Below are positions 8,401 through 16,362 of a stretch of DNA of 34,534 bases, in pieces. The notes below the pieces were generated by a model, which worked only from the letters and a program-made list of their open reading frames with translations, had not been told where the DNA came from and searched no databases. Each line of letters opens with the position of its first letter. Positions within the stretch are counted from its first letter, which is position 1. Location: positions 1 to 34,534 of the forward strand of contig JAYVYJ010000186.1 in assembly GCA_043784465.1 (NCBI GenBank). The letters are read 5' to 3'. The stretch comes from Roseiarcus sp043784465. GTDB taxonomy: Bacteria > Pseudomonadota > Alphaproteobacteria > Rhizobiales > Beijerinckiaceae. Both the position numbers and the translations under genes were made by a program.

Positions 8401-8853
8401 CGCTGCGTCGCGCTCGTCGAGCGCGCGAAAGGCGGCCGGCACATTGGCCTCGAAGGGAAACATGTGCAGCACGCGCTCGCAGAACGCGTGGATCGTTTGA
8501 ATCTTAAGGCCGCCCGGCGTCTCCAGCACGCGGGCGAACAATTTGCGGGCGGTTTCCAGATCGGCGGCGGGCGCGCCGGTCGCCAGAACGTCGGCTTTTA
8601 GCCTGTCGTCGTCGAGTTGCGTCCATTTCGACAGACGGTCGAACACCCGTTCCGCCATGTTGGCCGCCGCCGCCTTGGTGAACGTCAGACAAAGTATCTT
8701 CGAAGGGGCCGCCCCGTCGAGCAAAAGCCGGATCACGCGCAACGCCAGCACATGCGTCTTGCCCGAGCCCGCGTTGGCCGACACCCACGCCGAAGTCCGG
8801 GGGTCCGAGGCTCGGCGCTGGCGGGCGCTGGCGTCGTCGAGCTGGGCGCTCAT
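5449..8853 (-). CDS. addA: Double-strand break repair helicase-nuclease subunit AddA
   Basis: 1134 residues. AddA is the UvrD-like 3'-5' helicase and nuclease subunit of AddAB, which unwinds and resects broken DNA ends for RecA loading, as RecBCD does in enterics. Visible motifs: Walker A SANAGSGKTH (25-34), motif Ia TFTKAAAANMAERV (57-70), motif II LVDEAQDTS (391-399), motif III GDEKQSIFSFQGA (430-442), later motifs VMTVHAAKGLEAP and RRLLYVAMTRA. The C-terminal RecB-type nuclease carries GRIDR (about 1047) and DFKTG (D1064). Length matches the alphaproteobacterial family (about 1100-1200). The start is set by an ATGA overlap with the addB stop; an upstream in-frame start would add nine residues inside addB. 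The pairing with addB is the usual arrangement. Confidence 0.96.
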   Translation of the reverse strand: MSAQLDDASARQRRASDPRTSAWVSANAGSGKTHVLALRVIRLLLDGAAPSKILCLTFTKAAAANMAERVFDRLSKWTQLDDDRLKADVLATGAPAADLETARKLFARVLETPGGLKIQTIHAFCERVLHMFPFEANVPAAFRALDERDAAILRELSQARVFAGAERDAALSEALARVAGAVGAEGFAPLIAQTARFADELAAHGPPDAFAQKLAARLGLAPGEDEAAVAREMAAGGGGPPVWQRWAQALNRGSKTDQKLATLLIGAAAAPGDLALEMYLQVFLVEDGTKPRARMATKAVIDKTPDVAEALVVERDRLFVLLDKRRAAAAVARSRDLYLISLVCERAYRRAKAARSALDFDDLIARTQNLFARADAAWVLFKLDRGVEHILVDEAQDTSRAQWSILAKLAEDFLSGAGAGAPGRTFFAVGDEKQSIFSFQGAEPHLFDEQRRFFAKAHERAQLPFIQQPLIHSFRSAPVVLDAIDKVFGVAQVWRGVSASEPSAPPHAAIREALPGLVEIWPILALEPPPEPGEWRLPLDAQKVTHPAQVLADRIAEQIARWTASGSPERIVDPKTGVARSIRPGDVLILVRARAALFEALTRALRRRRVPAAGADRLTLAAHISVLDLCAAARAALNPDDDLALAAVLKSPLIGLTDEALMQLCPSRPFSLSAALAADPAYAAASGKIARWRTRAGLGPFDFFARLLGAEGGRRALVGRLGGEAGDVIDEFLARALAHERGEAPSLTRFLDEIEAADSEIKRDMEAGADQVRVMTVHAAKGLEAPIVFLPDTGGAPNGRHDPKWLCLAPVSGAEPLLVWATSATDDSEAMALARGVAREGAAGEHRRLLYVAMTRAAQRLVVAGFRGARELPADNWAELIASGLAPHAQETPSGWNPAERILRLGQGAVGVGPAVFPPPPPPTPLPAWALAPARHEIAYAPAAPARRIAGDVGPERLARLEEGRLAHKLMQSLPALPPERRRTAAATYLARAGAAMPEARRESLADRLLTLLEAPELAPLFGPGSRAEVPFAASLARAGGASVLVEGRIDRLLAASGEVWVADFKTGSPATRREYRRQLALYRAAAAAMFPGSKVRAYLLWIESGMFEELDASTLDDAYLDWAGEGVEESSPS

Positions 8854-11800
8854 GCCTCGTCGCTCTCGGTCAGCGCCCATTCGGCGACGCGCGCGAGATG
8901 GTCATAGTCGGCGCCCTTGGCGGCGAATTTCGGGTAGGGGCGCGACACATAGCCGGTCGTAGGCAGCCGGTAGTCGGCGAGCAAGGCCAGCAACCCTGTG
9001 AAATGGGCCTCGGCGACCTCTGCGAAATTGGCGTCCTTGAAGCGGATCGGTTTTTCCACGCCGCCCTCCTTGCCGCCGAGCTTGAGATAGATCGCGCCCT
9101 CCGTCACGAAGGCGCCGACCTCCGCGAAGGCGCCGCGCTTCAGCAGCGCGGCTTGCAGCGTCATCTGAGGCGAGAAGCCGACCTTGACCTCGTTGACGCC
9201 AGGCGGGGCGCCGGTCTTGTAGTCGATGATCGTCGCCAGGCCGTCCCGGCCAATTTCAATGCGGTCGGCGCGCGCGGTCAGCGTGAAGGTCGAACCGTCG
9301 GCGAGCACGACATCAAGCCGACCCTCTTTCTCGATGAAGATGCGCTCGGCAAGGCTGCGACGCTGTTCATCGAAGTCCAGAAACACATCCAAAGCCTCGA
9401 CGATGCGCGGCCAGCGCAAGGCGCGAAACTCCGGGTCGGCGTTGAGCGGCGCAAAACCCGCCTCGGCCACGGCGAAAAGCCGCGCGCGGCCAAGGTCGGC
9501 GGGACCGCTACGCGCGAAGGTCTCCAGCGCCTTGTGCCAGACGTCCCCCAGCGCCGCCGCCGTCAGAGGAGCGCCGACCGCGGCGAGCGGGCTGAGCTTC
9601 AGGACGCGCTCGGCGTAAATCGCATAAGGGTCGCGGCGCAGCGTCTCGATGCGGGTGACGCTGAGCCGCGTCGGGCGCAGATCGACCGGGGGCGTGGGCG
9701 CCGGGCGCTCGGCCGGCGAGGAGGGTTCGGGCGCATCCACCTGAGCCGCGATGTCGAGATAGCGGGAGCCGCGCGCGCGCAGGGCGTCGTAGGCCTCCTC
9801 GCCCGCGAAGGCCGCGATCCGGCGCAGCAGGCGCGAGGCGACGGTGGGGCCGCCGTCGCGCTTCAAAGCGCGCGTCAGGATCACGTCGCTTGTCCCCATC
9901 GCCTGCGCGAAATCGTGCGCGGTCTGGCCGATACGGCGCTCGGGCGCGGAGAGGCCGAGATCGGCGCGCATCTGGCGGTTGAGGAAAGCGTCGGTGCTCG
10001 CGGCGGGCGGCCATACGGTCTCGTCAAGACCAGCCAGCACGACGCGGTCGAAGCGCAGCAGCCGGGCCTCCAGCAGGCCCAAAAGCACGAGACGCGGATG
10101 GCCGCGCGGCGAAGGCGGCGCGCGGCCCGCCGCCAGAGTCTCGAACATTTCGGCATAGTCCGAGAGGCCGCAGTCGAAGCCGTCGCCTGACGCCAACGCC
10201 CATTCGTCGAGCAGGTCCGCGACGCCCTCCCCTATCTCGTCCGGCGCCGCCAGCGCGACGAGCGCGGCGCGATGCGCGGCGATCAAGGCCGCGAGCGGCC
10301 CGCCGTCGGCCTCGCGCAGCGGCGCCAGGGCGGCCTCGATATCGGCCAGCAGCGCCTCGGCGGCGGCGAAATCTTGCCCGCTCAGGGCGCGAATGGCGCG
10401 ATGCGCGTAAGACGAGACCGCCGCCTCACGCGCGATCACGAAAGCGGCGGCGCGATCGTCCAGCCCCGACGCCGGCAACGGCGCGCGCAGAACGCCCAAT
10501 TCGAGCGCGCGCGCGGCGGCTTGGAAAGCCGGGCGCGAACGCCCGACCTGCACGCTGGGACAGGCCAGCATGGCCGCGAGGGCGGGCGCGGAAAACGCGC
10601 GCGCGGCGGCCAGCGTCAGGCGTGCGAACACCCCCTGCGGCGTCGCGCCGAGCGTCGCGCCGGAAGAGTTCTCGACCTCGATCCCCCAGCGCGCGAGATC
10701 GGCGGCGACGCGCCGCGCCAGCGCGGGGTCGGGCGTGACGAGCGCCGCCGTGCGGCCCGGGGTCTCAAGCGTTTCGCGCAAGGCAAGCGCGGCGGCCAGC
10801 GACTCCTCCGCCTGCGTCTGAGCTTCGATCAGCGCCACGCCGTCGAGCGCGGCGGCGGCGTTGTGCGTCGCGTCCCGCCACAGATGGGTCGCCTCCGCCG
10901 GGCGCAACGCCTGCGAAAGGAAGGCCGAGCGGGCGTCCGCTTCGGTGAGGCGGGTCACGTCGTCGCGCACGGCGCCGAGCCGCTTCATCAGTCGGGCGAG
11001 CGCGGCTTGCGGATGAGTCGTCGTCGTCGGTTCGAGGGCTTGCGCGAGCGCTTCGAAATCGGCCTCGCCCAGCGCCATGTCGAGCCCCGGCAGCACCACC
11101 GCGCCGTGGGGCGCACGCGCGACCGCCTCGATCAGCCGGGCCGTCGCCGAGTTGACGCCGGTGGAACCCGCGACAATCGTCGGCCCGCGCTGGCTAAGCC
11201 GCGCGATCTCGCGATCCACCGCCGCCTCCGCCCGCTCCGCGCGGTCGGCGAGGCCCTTCTCGGTCAGCCATGCGGGCCACGCTTCCGAGGCGATCTTGAG
11301 AAAATCGAGCGTGATGCGCCAGTAGGGATCGAAGCTGTCGGCGACGAGGCCGCCGAGTCGCTCGAAGCCGATTCCCTCTATCCTCAGATCGTCGATCAGA
11401 GCGGCGAGGTCGCCCGCGAGCGCGAGCGCCTGCGCGGGGGTGGAGGCGACGAGCGGCGGCTCGCTGGAGTCGGTCTCCAGCCGTCCGTCCGGCCCCATGC
11501 GGCGGATCGCGCCTTTCAGCGCCGCGCCCCAGCCCGCGATCAGCCGCGCCAGCGTCATGCGGCGCTCAAGATCGCCCACGGCGGGGCGGGCTTCCAAAGG
11601 CTCGTCTTCGAACTCGGCCCCCTCGCCTTCCTCCTCCGAGAAGGCGCCGAGCGGGACGATGCGCGGCAGCGCCAGCCCGGCCCGCCCGCTCGCCTCCACC
11701 AGCGCGCTCGCGAAAGCGCGCTTGGCGCGCTGGGTCGGCAAGTAGACGACGGCCTCGCTCAAGCGCAACGGATCGCCGCCGGGAAAACCCTCGACGAGCC

Positions 11801-11873
11801 GGCCCTCCCAAAGCGCCGCCGCCAGCGTCGGCAGAAACGGCGCGTTCGCCGGTATGTTGAACAGCTTTAGCAC
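8850..11873 (-). CDS. addB: Double-strand break repair protein AddB
   Basis: 1007 residues, the partner of AddA. AddB has a degenerate helicase-like fold, used in this complex for structure and recombination-hotspot recognition, plus a second RecB-type nuclease. Seen here: the N-terminus has VYLPTQRAKRAFA where an active helicase would have a P-loop, RIGQTAHDFAQAMG and VILTRALKRDGGPTVASR in the middle, and the nuclease motif in ATIIDYKTGAPP with a preceding RADRIE near residue 890. Only two cysteines occur in the whole protein (LACPSV and FDCGLS) and none in the nuclease domain, so the Fe-S cluster of Bacillus AddB cannot form. The start is a GTG at 11873, 25 bp after the DUF2937 stop, with a poor ribosome binding site; no better start is in frame. 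Confidence 0.95.
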   Translation of the reverse strand: MLKLFNIPANAPFLPTLAAALWEGRLVEGFPGGDPLRLSEAVVYLPTQRAKRAFASALVEASGRAGLALPRIVPLGAFSEEEGEGAEFEDEPLEARPAVGDLERRMTLARLIAGWGAALKGAIRRMGPDGRLETDSSEPPLVASTPAQALALAGDLAALIDDLRIEGIGFERLGGLVADSFDPYWRITLDFLKIASEAWPAWLTEKGLADRAERAEAAVDREIARLSQRGPTIVAGSTGVNSATARLIEAVARAPHGAVVLPGLDMALGEADFEALAQALEPTTTTHPQAALARLMKRLGAVRDDVTRLTEADARSAFLSQALRPAEATHLWRDATHNAAAALDGVALIEAQTQAEESLAAALALRETLETPGRTAALVTPDPALARRVAADLARWGIEVENSSGATLGATPQGVFARLTLAAARAFSAPALAAMLACPSVQVGRSRPAFQAAARALELGVLRAPLPASGLDDRAAAFVIAREAAVSSYAHRAIRALSGQDFAAAEALLADIEAALAPLREADGGPLAALIAAHRAALVALAAPDEIGEGVADLLDEWALASGDGFDCGLSDYAEMFETLAAGRAPPSPRGHPRLVLLGLLEARLLRFDRVVLAGLDETVWPPAASTDAFLNRQMRADLGLSAPERRIGQTAHDFAQAMGTSDVILTRALKRDGGPTVASRLLRRIAAFAGEEAYDALRARGSRYLDIAAQVDAPEPSSPAERPAPTPPVDLRPTRLSVTRIETLRRDPYAIYAERVLKLSPLAAVGAPLTAAALGDVWHKALETFARSGPADLGRARLFAVAEAGFAPLNADPEFRALRWPRIVEALDVFLDFDEQRRSLAERIFIEKEGRLDVVLADGSTFTLTARADRIEIGRDGLATIIDYKTGAPPGVNEVKVGFSPQMTLQAALLKRGAFAEVGAFVTEGAIYLKLGGKEGGVEKPIRFKDANFAEVAEAHFTGLLALLADYRLPTTGYVSRPYPKFAAKGADYDHLARVAEWALTESDEA

Positions 11874-11898
11874 AGGGCTGTGGTTAGCATGATTCGGA

Positions 11899-12402
11899 TC
11901 AGCTCACGCGGCGTCCGAAGCGCCGCCGCGCCGGCCAGACCACCAGATGCGTCGCGAGCCAGCCGAGCACCGTCGCCGCCACCGCCAGCACGCCCGCCTC
12001 CACGGTCGTGGGCACGGCGGGCTGGAAATCGGCGAAGGCGCGGCGCGCGACGCCCGCGTCGTAGGACTCGAAAAACCCGACCAGACGACGCACCGGCGCC
12101 CCCGATTCGAACGCGTTCAGCGCGTCGCGCAGCCGGTTGAGCCGCCCCTTGTCCTCGGCCATGTCGCGCCCGCGCGCGCGGGCGAGCGTGTCGGCGTTGA
12201 CCTCAAGCCGCTTGACGGCGTCCTCGGGGCTGACCCCCTCCTGCGCCGCCTCGGCGTCGAAGGTCGCCACGACCCGCGCGAGTTCGTCCACCGCGCCCGC
12301 GAGGCGCTGGCGGTATTGCTGGGCGAATTCCGGCGCCTGCGTGCCCAGAAGGCCGCAGGCCAGACCGATCGCCAGCGCGAGCCTGCGCCACAAAAGCTCC
12401 AT
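11899..12402 (-). CDS. DUF2937 family membrane protein
   Basis: 167 residues. The N-terminal hydrophobic segment (about 5-20, ALAIGLACGLLGTQAPEFA) and the following EFAQQYRQRLAGAVDEL are typical of DUF2937. A helical, charged middle (about 25-125) contains repeated acidic/basic heptad-like stretches, and a second hydrophobic span lies near 135-158 (AGVLAVAATVLGWLATHLVV) before an Arg-rich tail, so the bulk should be periplasmic between two membrane helices. The function of the family is unknown. The ATG has a good site (caggagcgg). It is the first gene of the minus-strand run leading into addB, and its start lies only 52 bp from the divergent SulP gene, so the two promoters must sit in or near that gap. 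Confidence 0.82.
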   Translation of the reverse strand: MELLWRRLALAIGLACGLLGTQAPEFAQQYRQRLAGAVDELARVVATFDAEAAQEGVSPEDAVKRLEVNADTLARARGRDMAEDKGRLNRLRDALNAFESGAPVRRLVGFFESYDAGVARRAFADFQPAVPTTVEAGVLAVAATVLGWLATHLVVWPARRRFGRRVS

Positions 12403-12454
12403 CGGCCGCTCCTGAAGTTGACGCGCGAAACCCTCGCGCTTCTATGGCGGTCTT

Positions 12455-14146
12455 GTGACAGATGTTGCGGCCGGAGGGGATAAGCCAATTTCGGGATTGC
12501 CTACGTTCGTCCAGTGGCGTCCCCGCGATTTCGGCGCCGACGCGCTCGCGGGCCTGACGCTCGCCGCCATCGCCATTCCCGAACATATGGCCACCGCACG
12601 GCTCGGCGGGCTGCCCCCCGAGATGGGGTTTCTCGCGCTCGCGGCGGGCGCCGTCGGTTTTGCGCTATGCGGGTCGAGCCGGCGGCTGTCGGTGGGAGCG
12701 GATTCCACCATAACCCCGATATTCGCCGGCGCGCTGGCGATGGCGGGCGCGCCCTATCTGGGCGAGGTCGCGGTGCTGGCGCTGCTGGTCGGGCTCACGA
12801 TGGTGGCGGCGGGGGCGCTGCGACTCGGCTTTGTCGCCGATCTGCTGTCGATCCCGGTGACGACGGGGTTTCTGGCGGGCGTCGCGGCGCATATCGTCAC
12901 GAGCCAGGCCCCGTCGCTGATGGGCCTGCCCGCCGTGCACGGGCCGACGCCGATCCAACTCTGGACGCTCGCGCAACGCGCCGGGTCGGCGCATATCCTG
13001 CCCCTCGCGCTGGGGCTTGGCGTGACAGCCTTTATCTTCGCGGCCGAAAAGCTTGCGCCGCGTTTTCCCGGCGCGCTCGTCGCCGTGGGTGGGGCGACCT
13101 TGCTGACGGTCGTTTTGGACCTCGAAGCGCGCGGCGTCGAGACGCTGGGCGCGCTGGCCCGCGCTTCCCTGAGCCTCAGCCTGCCGCCCGTCACCTATGA
13201 CGCGCTGCGCGATACGGCGGGGCTCGCCCTGATGGTGGCGGCGGTGGCGATGATGCAAACGGCGGCGACCTCGCGCGCCTTCGCCGACGATCCCGCGCGC
13301 GGGGCCGACGTCGACCGGGATTTCATCGGCGTGGGCGCGGCCAATCTGCTGGCCGCGTTTCTCGGCGCCTTCCCTGTCAACGCCAGCCCGCCGCGCACGG
13401 CTATCGTCGCCGAGACGGGCGGGCGCTCGCAACTCGGCGGCCTCGTCGCGGCGGCTCTGGCGCTCGGGCTGGCGCTCTACGGCGGGGATGCGCTGGCGCA
13501 TGTGCCGCAGGCCGCGCTGGCGGGCGTGATGGCGTCCGTCGCCCTTCGCATTCTGCGGGTGGGGGCGATGATCGACGTGGCGCGGCGTTCGCCGGCCGAG
13601 TTCGGGCTGATCGCGCTGACTTTCGCGGCCATCGTGGCGCTGCCCATCGAGCAGGGCGTCGGCGTCGGCATCGCGCTGTCCATTATTCACGGCCTGTGGA
13701 CGGTGACGCGCGCGCGCATCGTCGAATTCGTCAGGATTCCGGACACGTCGATCTGGTGGCCGAAATCGGGCAAGCAACAGGGCGAGACTTTGCCTGGCGT
13801 CGAGGTGATCGGCGTGCAGGCGCCGTTGTCGTTTCTCAACGCCAACGCGCTGCACGACGCGCTGCTCAGGCACAGCGGCGCAAAACTGCTGGTCATCGAA
13901 GCGAACGCCGTCGCCGAGATCGACTACACCGGAGCGAAAGTGCTCGCCGACGCGGTGGCGCGGTTGCAGGCGGCGGGGGTGACGGTCGCCGTGGCAAGGC
14001 TGGAATCGGTGCGCGCGCAGGAGGCTTTCGCCCGCCAGGGCCTGACGGCGCTGATCGGCGAGAACCATATTTTTTACAGCGTCGAGGAGGCGGTGCGGGC
14101 GCTGGCCCCGCTCGACGCGTCGCGCGCAACGGCTATAAGCACGTAG
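12455..14146 (+). CDS. SulP family anion transporter with STAS domain
   Basis: 563 residues. SulP/SLC26 proteins move sulfate, bicarbonate, dicarboxylates or halides across the inner membrane. The N-terminal membrane part begins with the family hallmark (DALAGLTLAAIAIPEHMATA, then GLPPEMGFLALAAG) and holds about 10-12 hydrophobic segments, including a region ending in GAFPVNASPPRTAI. The cytoplasmic C-terminus from about residue 445 is a STAS domain with FLNANALHDALL and the anti-sigma-antagonist-like DYTGAKVL loop. The start is a GTG at 12455 with weak initiation signals; an in-frame TTG at 12497 is less likely. The next gene, a defluorinase-like hydrolase, begins 12 bp after the stop and is almost surely co-transcribed. 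The transported anion cannot be told from sequence; the neighbour makes a halide or small organic acid worth testing. Confidence 0.88.
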   Translation: MTDVAAGGDKPISGLPTFVQWRPRDFGADALAGLTLAAIAIPEHMATARLGGLPPEMGFLALAAGAVGFALCGSSRRLSVGADSTITPIFAGALAMAGAPYLGEVAVLALLVGLTMVAAGALRLGFVADLLSIPVTTGFLAGVAAHIVTSQAPSLMGLPAVHGPTPIQLWTLAQRAGSAHILPLALGLGVTAFIFAAEKLAPRFPGALVAVGGATLLTVVLDLEARGVETLGALARASLSLSLPPVTYDALRDTAGLALMVAAVAMMQTAATSRAFADDPARGADVDRDFIGVGAANLLAAFLGAFPVNASPPRTAIVAETGGRSQLGGLVAAALALGLALYGGDALAHVPQAALAGVMASVALRILRVGAMIDVARRSPAEFGLIALTFAAIVALPIEQGVGVGIALSIIHGLWTVTRARIVEFVRIPDTSIWWPKSGKQQGETLPGVEVIGVQAPLSFLNANALHDALLRHSGAKLLVIEANAVAEIDYTGAKVLADAVARLQAAGVTVAVARLESVRAQEAFARQGLTALIGENHIFYSVEEAVRALAPLDASRATAIST

Positions 14147-14158
14147 GGAGGAAACGCG

Positions 14159-15040
14159 ATGTCGTCATTCCACGGTTTCACCGCCCACGAGAGCGCGCTG
14201 GGCGAAGCGACGATCTTCGCCCGCGTCGGCGGGTCCGGGCCGCCGCTGCTGCTGCTCCACGGCTACCCGCAATCGCATCTGATGTGGGCGCGCGTCGCCT
14301 CCGCGCTGGTTGGCAAATTCACGGTCGTCGCGATGGACCTGCGCGGCTATGGCCGCTCCTCCGCCCCGCCCTCGCAGAACGGCGCGCGCTACGCCAAGCG
14401 CGTGATGGCCCAGGACGCCGTCGCGCTGATGGCCGCGCTCGGCCACCCGCGTTTCGCCGTCGCGGGCCACGACCGGGGCGGCCGCGTCGCCTACCGGCTC
14501 GCGCTCGATCACCCCGACGTGGTGACCAAGATCGCCACGCTCGACATCGTGCCGACGGGGGAGATGTGGGCGGGCATGGACGCGGCGCGTGCGATGAGCG
14601 TCTATCACTGGATGTTCCTCGCCCAGCCCGAGCCTATGCCGGAAACGCTGATCTCGGGGGCGCCGGATTTCTATGTCGATCACAAGCTGGCGAGCTGGAA
14701 CGGCGACCATTCGCTGCGGCCTTTCGCGCCCGACGCGCTGGAAGCCTATCGCGCCGCGTTTCACGACCCCGCCCGCGTGCATGCGACCTGCGAGGATTAT
14801 CGCGCCGGGGCGACGATCGATCGCGCGCTGGACGATTCCGACCGCGCGGCGGGGCGCCGGATCGCGGCGCCCCTGCTGGCGTTGTGGGGAACCAAGGGCA
14901 TCCCCGCCAAGGGCGAGGACCCGCTGACTGTCTGGAGGCGCTGGGCGAGCGACGTGCGGGGGTTGGGGATCGACGCGGGGCACTTCCTGCCTGAGGAGGC
15001 GCCGGAGGCGACGGCCAGGGCGCTGACGGAGTTTTTCTAA
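14159..15040 (+). CDS. Haloacetate (fluoroacetate) dehalogenase-type alpha/beta hydrolase
   Basis: 293 residues. It matches, residue for residue as I recall that enzyme, the catalytic set of Rhodopseudomonas palustris fluoroacetate dehalogenase RPA1163. Nucleophile D105 lies in AGHDRGGR, with carboxylate-binding R106 and R109; the acid is D129 in LDIVPTGEMW; the halide pocket is H150 and W151 in YHWMF and Y214 in CEDYRAG; the base is H275 in GHFLPEEAP. HGYPQ (34-38) supplies the oxyanion region. The enzyme class hydrolyses haloacetates to glycolate and halide through an aspartyl ester intermediate; related members are epoxide hydrolases, but those lack this His-Trp-Tyr halide pocket. Cytoplasmic, no signal peptide. 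A strong AGGGAGG site precedes the ATG, and the gene lies 12 bp behind the SulP transporter. The physiological substrate remains unproven. Confidence 0.88.
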   Translation: MSSFHGFTAHESALGEATIFARVGGSGPPLLLLHGYPQSHLMWARVASALVGKFTVVAMDLRGYGRSSAPPSQNGARYAKRVMAQDAVALMAALGHPRFAVAGHDRGGRVAYRLALDHPDVVTKIATLDIVPTGEMWAGMDAARAMSVYHWMFLAQPEPMPETLISGAPDFYVDHKLASWNGDHSLRPFAPDALEAYRAAFHDPARVHATCEDYRAGATIDRALDDSDRAAGRRIAAPLLALWGTKGIPAKGEDPLTVWRRWASDVRGLGIDAGHFLPEEAPEATARALTEFF

Positions 15041-15044
15041 ACTT

Positions 15045-15063
15045 TGCCGTGCGCGCCACGGCA
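15045..15063 (+). terminator. Hairpin after the dehalogenase gene
   Basis: A perfect 7-bp stem TGCCGTG/CACGGCA with a 5-base loop starts 5 bases after the dehalogenase stop. No T-run follows, so rho-independent termination is doubtful. The following gene starts 24 bp beyond it. Confidence 0.3.
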
Positions 15064-15086
15064 TAGCGTGTAAGACTGCGGGACGA

Positions 15087-15596
15087 ATGAACATGGCCAA
15101 AGTCGACGGGAAGACCTTCATGCGCCGAAGAACCCTCCTCCTCAGCGTCGTCACTTTGACCGTGGGGCTGGCATCGTTAGCCGACGAGGCGTTAGCCTCC
15201 GATGTCGAAGACGTGAAAGCCGCCGATCAGGCGTTTCACGCCGCGCTATCGGCCATGGACGGGCAAACGATGGCGGGCCTGTGGGCTCACAAGGCTTCCG
15301 TGACCAACATCGGTCCCGGCAGCAAAGCGGTCGAAGTCGGCTTTGAGGACGCGGTGAGCAAATGGATGGCGACGACCGTGCCGGGTCGCTATTCGGAACT
15401 GAAGGCGCAAATGACGTCTTTCGCCGCGGTCGAGGTCAATGGAAACGTCGCCTGGGTCGTCGGAATGGAGAGCGTAAGCGGAAAGACCAAGACAGGGGAG
15501 GCCATCTCCTTCGACGCTATGGTCACGGACATTTTCGAGAAAGACGGCGGCAAATGGCTGATGGTGTCGCATCACGCCCAGCGGCCGCCAAAATAA
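15087..15596 (+). CDS. Exported NTF2/SnoaL-like (DUF4440-type) protein
   Basis: 169 residues. The N-terminus has three arginines followed by a hydrophobic core and an ALA-S cleavage-like site near residue 38 (RRRTLLLSVVTLTVGLASLA, then DEALAS), so export is likely; the RRR could make it Tat-dependent, but the full S/T-RRxFLK motif is absent. The mature part has the order of an NTF2-like cone fold: a helix with VKAADQAFHAALSAMD, then TMAGLWAH, a strand VTNIGPG, the helix GFEDAVSKWMA and final strands AWVVGMES, DAMVTDIFE and KWLMVSHHAQ. Such proteins range from enzymes to ligand carriers, and catalytic residues cannot be assigned. It lies 46 bp behind the dehalogenase gene with a hairpin between, so co-transcription is possible but not certain. 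Confidence 0.75.
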   Translation: MNMAKVDGKTFMRRRTLLLSVVTLTVGLASLADEALASDVEDVKAADQAFHAALSAMDGQTMAGLWAHKASVTNIGPGSKAVEVGFEDAVSKWMATTVPGRYSELKAQMTSFAAVEVNGNVAWVVGMESVSGKTKTGEAISFDAMVTDIFEKDGGKWLMVSHHAQRPPK

Positions 15597-15723
15597 TCTG
15601 CCGCGCCTTAGAGACGCCGCTTATCGCCGAGTGGAGGCGCGCGGGTCGGGGAAAGCCCGATATGGGCCGAAAACAGCCCTCGCGAGCCGCGCAAATCGCC
15701 GGCCAAACGTCTGGCGTGAATCT

Positions 15724-16362
15724 CTACACATGCAGCACATACGCCCCCAGCGCCGTGCGCTCCTGCCAGTCCGCGCGCTCCAGTTCCGGCTCTTCGTGCT
15801 CCTCCTCCGGAAAACCGACGCACAGATAGGCGATCAGCCTGTAGGAGGTGGGCACGCCCAAATCGGCGACCAGCCGTTCGGGATCGAGGATCGACACCCA
15901 GCCGAGGCCAAGTCCCCGCGCCCGCGCCACCAGCCACACGCAGGCGATCATCGAGGCCACCGAGTAGTCCAGCATCTCGGGCATCGTCGCCGCGCCCAGC
16001 CCATGCCCCTGCCGGGTCGTGCGGTCGCAGAATACCGCGAACTGGACGGGCGCGGCGTCGAGACCCGCGAGCTTCAATCGCGCATAGGCGGCTGCGCGGT
16101 CGGGCGCTTGCCCGGCCAGCGCCGCCGCATTGCAGCCAAGGAAATTGGCGCGCACCGCCTCGCGCTTGCCTGCGGAGGCCACTTCCACCCAGCGCCAGGG
16201 CTGGCTGTTGCCGACCGAGGGGGAAAGTTGCGCGGCCTCGGTCATGTCCGCCAGCCATTCGCGCGGAACGGGATCGCGCCGGAACCGCCTGACGTCGCGC
16301 CGCCACGCCAGCAGGCTCCGCAACTGGGCGCGAAAGGCGTCGTCGAAACGAGGCGGCGTCAC
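15724..16362 (-). CDS. bluB: 5,6-dimethylbenzimidazole synthase BluB
   Basis: 212 residues. BluB is an O2-dependent flavin destructase that cuts FMNH2 to form the lower ligand base of vitamin B12. The nitroreductase-like fold shows WRRDVRRFRRDPVP (20-33), SPSVGNSQPWRW (47-58), RTTRQGHGLG (115-124), TMPEMLDYSVASMIACVWLV (126-145) and GLGWVSILDP (152-161). D23 and S157 probably match the D32 and S167 described for Sinorhizobium BluB. The frame continues far upstream without a stop, but the true start is a GTG whose GTGA overlaps the cobB stop: the sequence upstream of it is only the shadow of cobB, and the length from this GTG fits the family. Translation is probably coupled to cobB. Confidence 0.93.
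   Translation of the reverse strand: MTPPRFDDAFRAQLRSLLAWRRDVRRFRRDPVPREWLADMTEAAQLSPSVGNSQPWRWVEVASAGKREAVRANFLGCNAAALAGQAPDRAAAYARLKLAGLDAAPVQFAVFCDRTTRQGHGLGAATMPEMLDYSVASMIACVWLVARARGLGLGWVSILDPERLVADLGVPTSYRLIAYLCVGFPEEEHEEPELERADWQERTALGAYVLHV

Noticed and set aside
10272..11870. A 532-codon plus-strand open frame antisense to addB
   Set aside because: Same shadow effect; it has no domain or credible start, and addB is intact.
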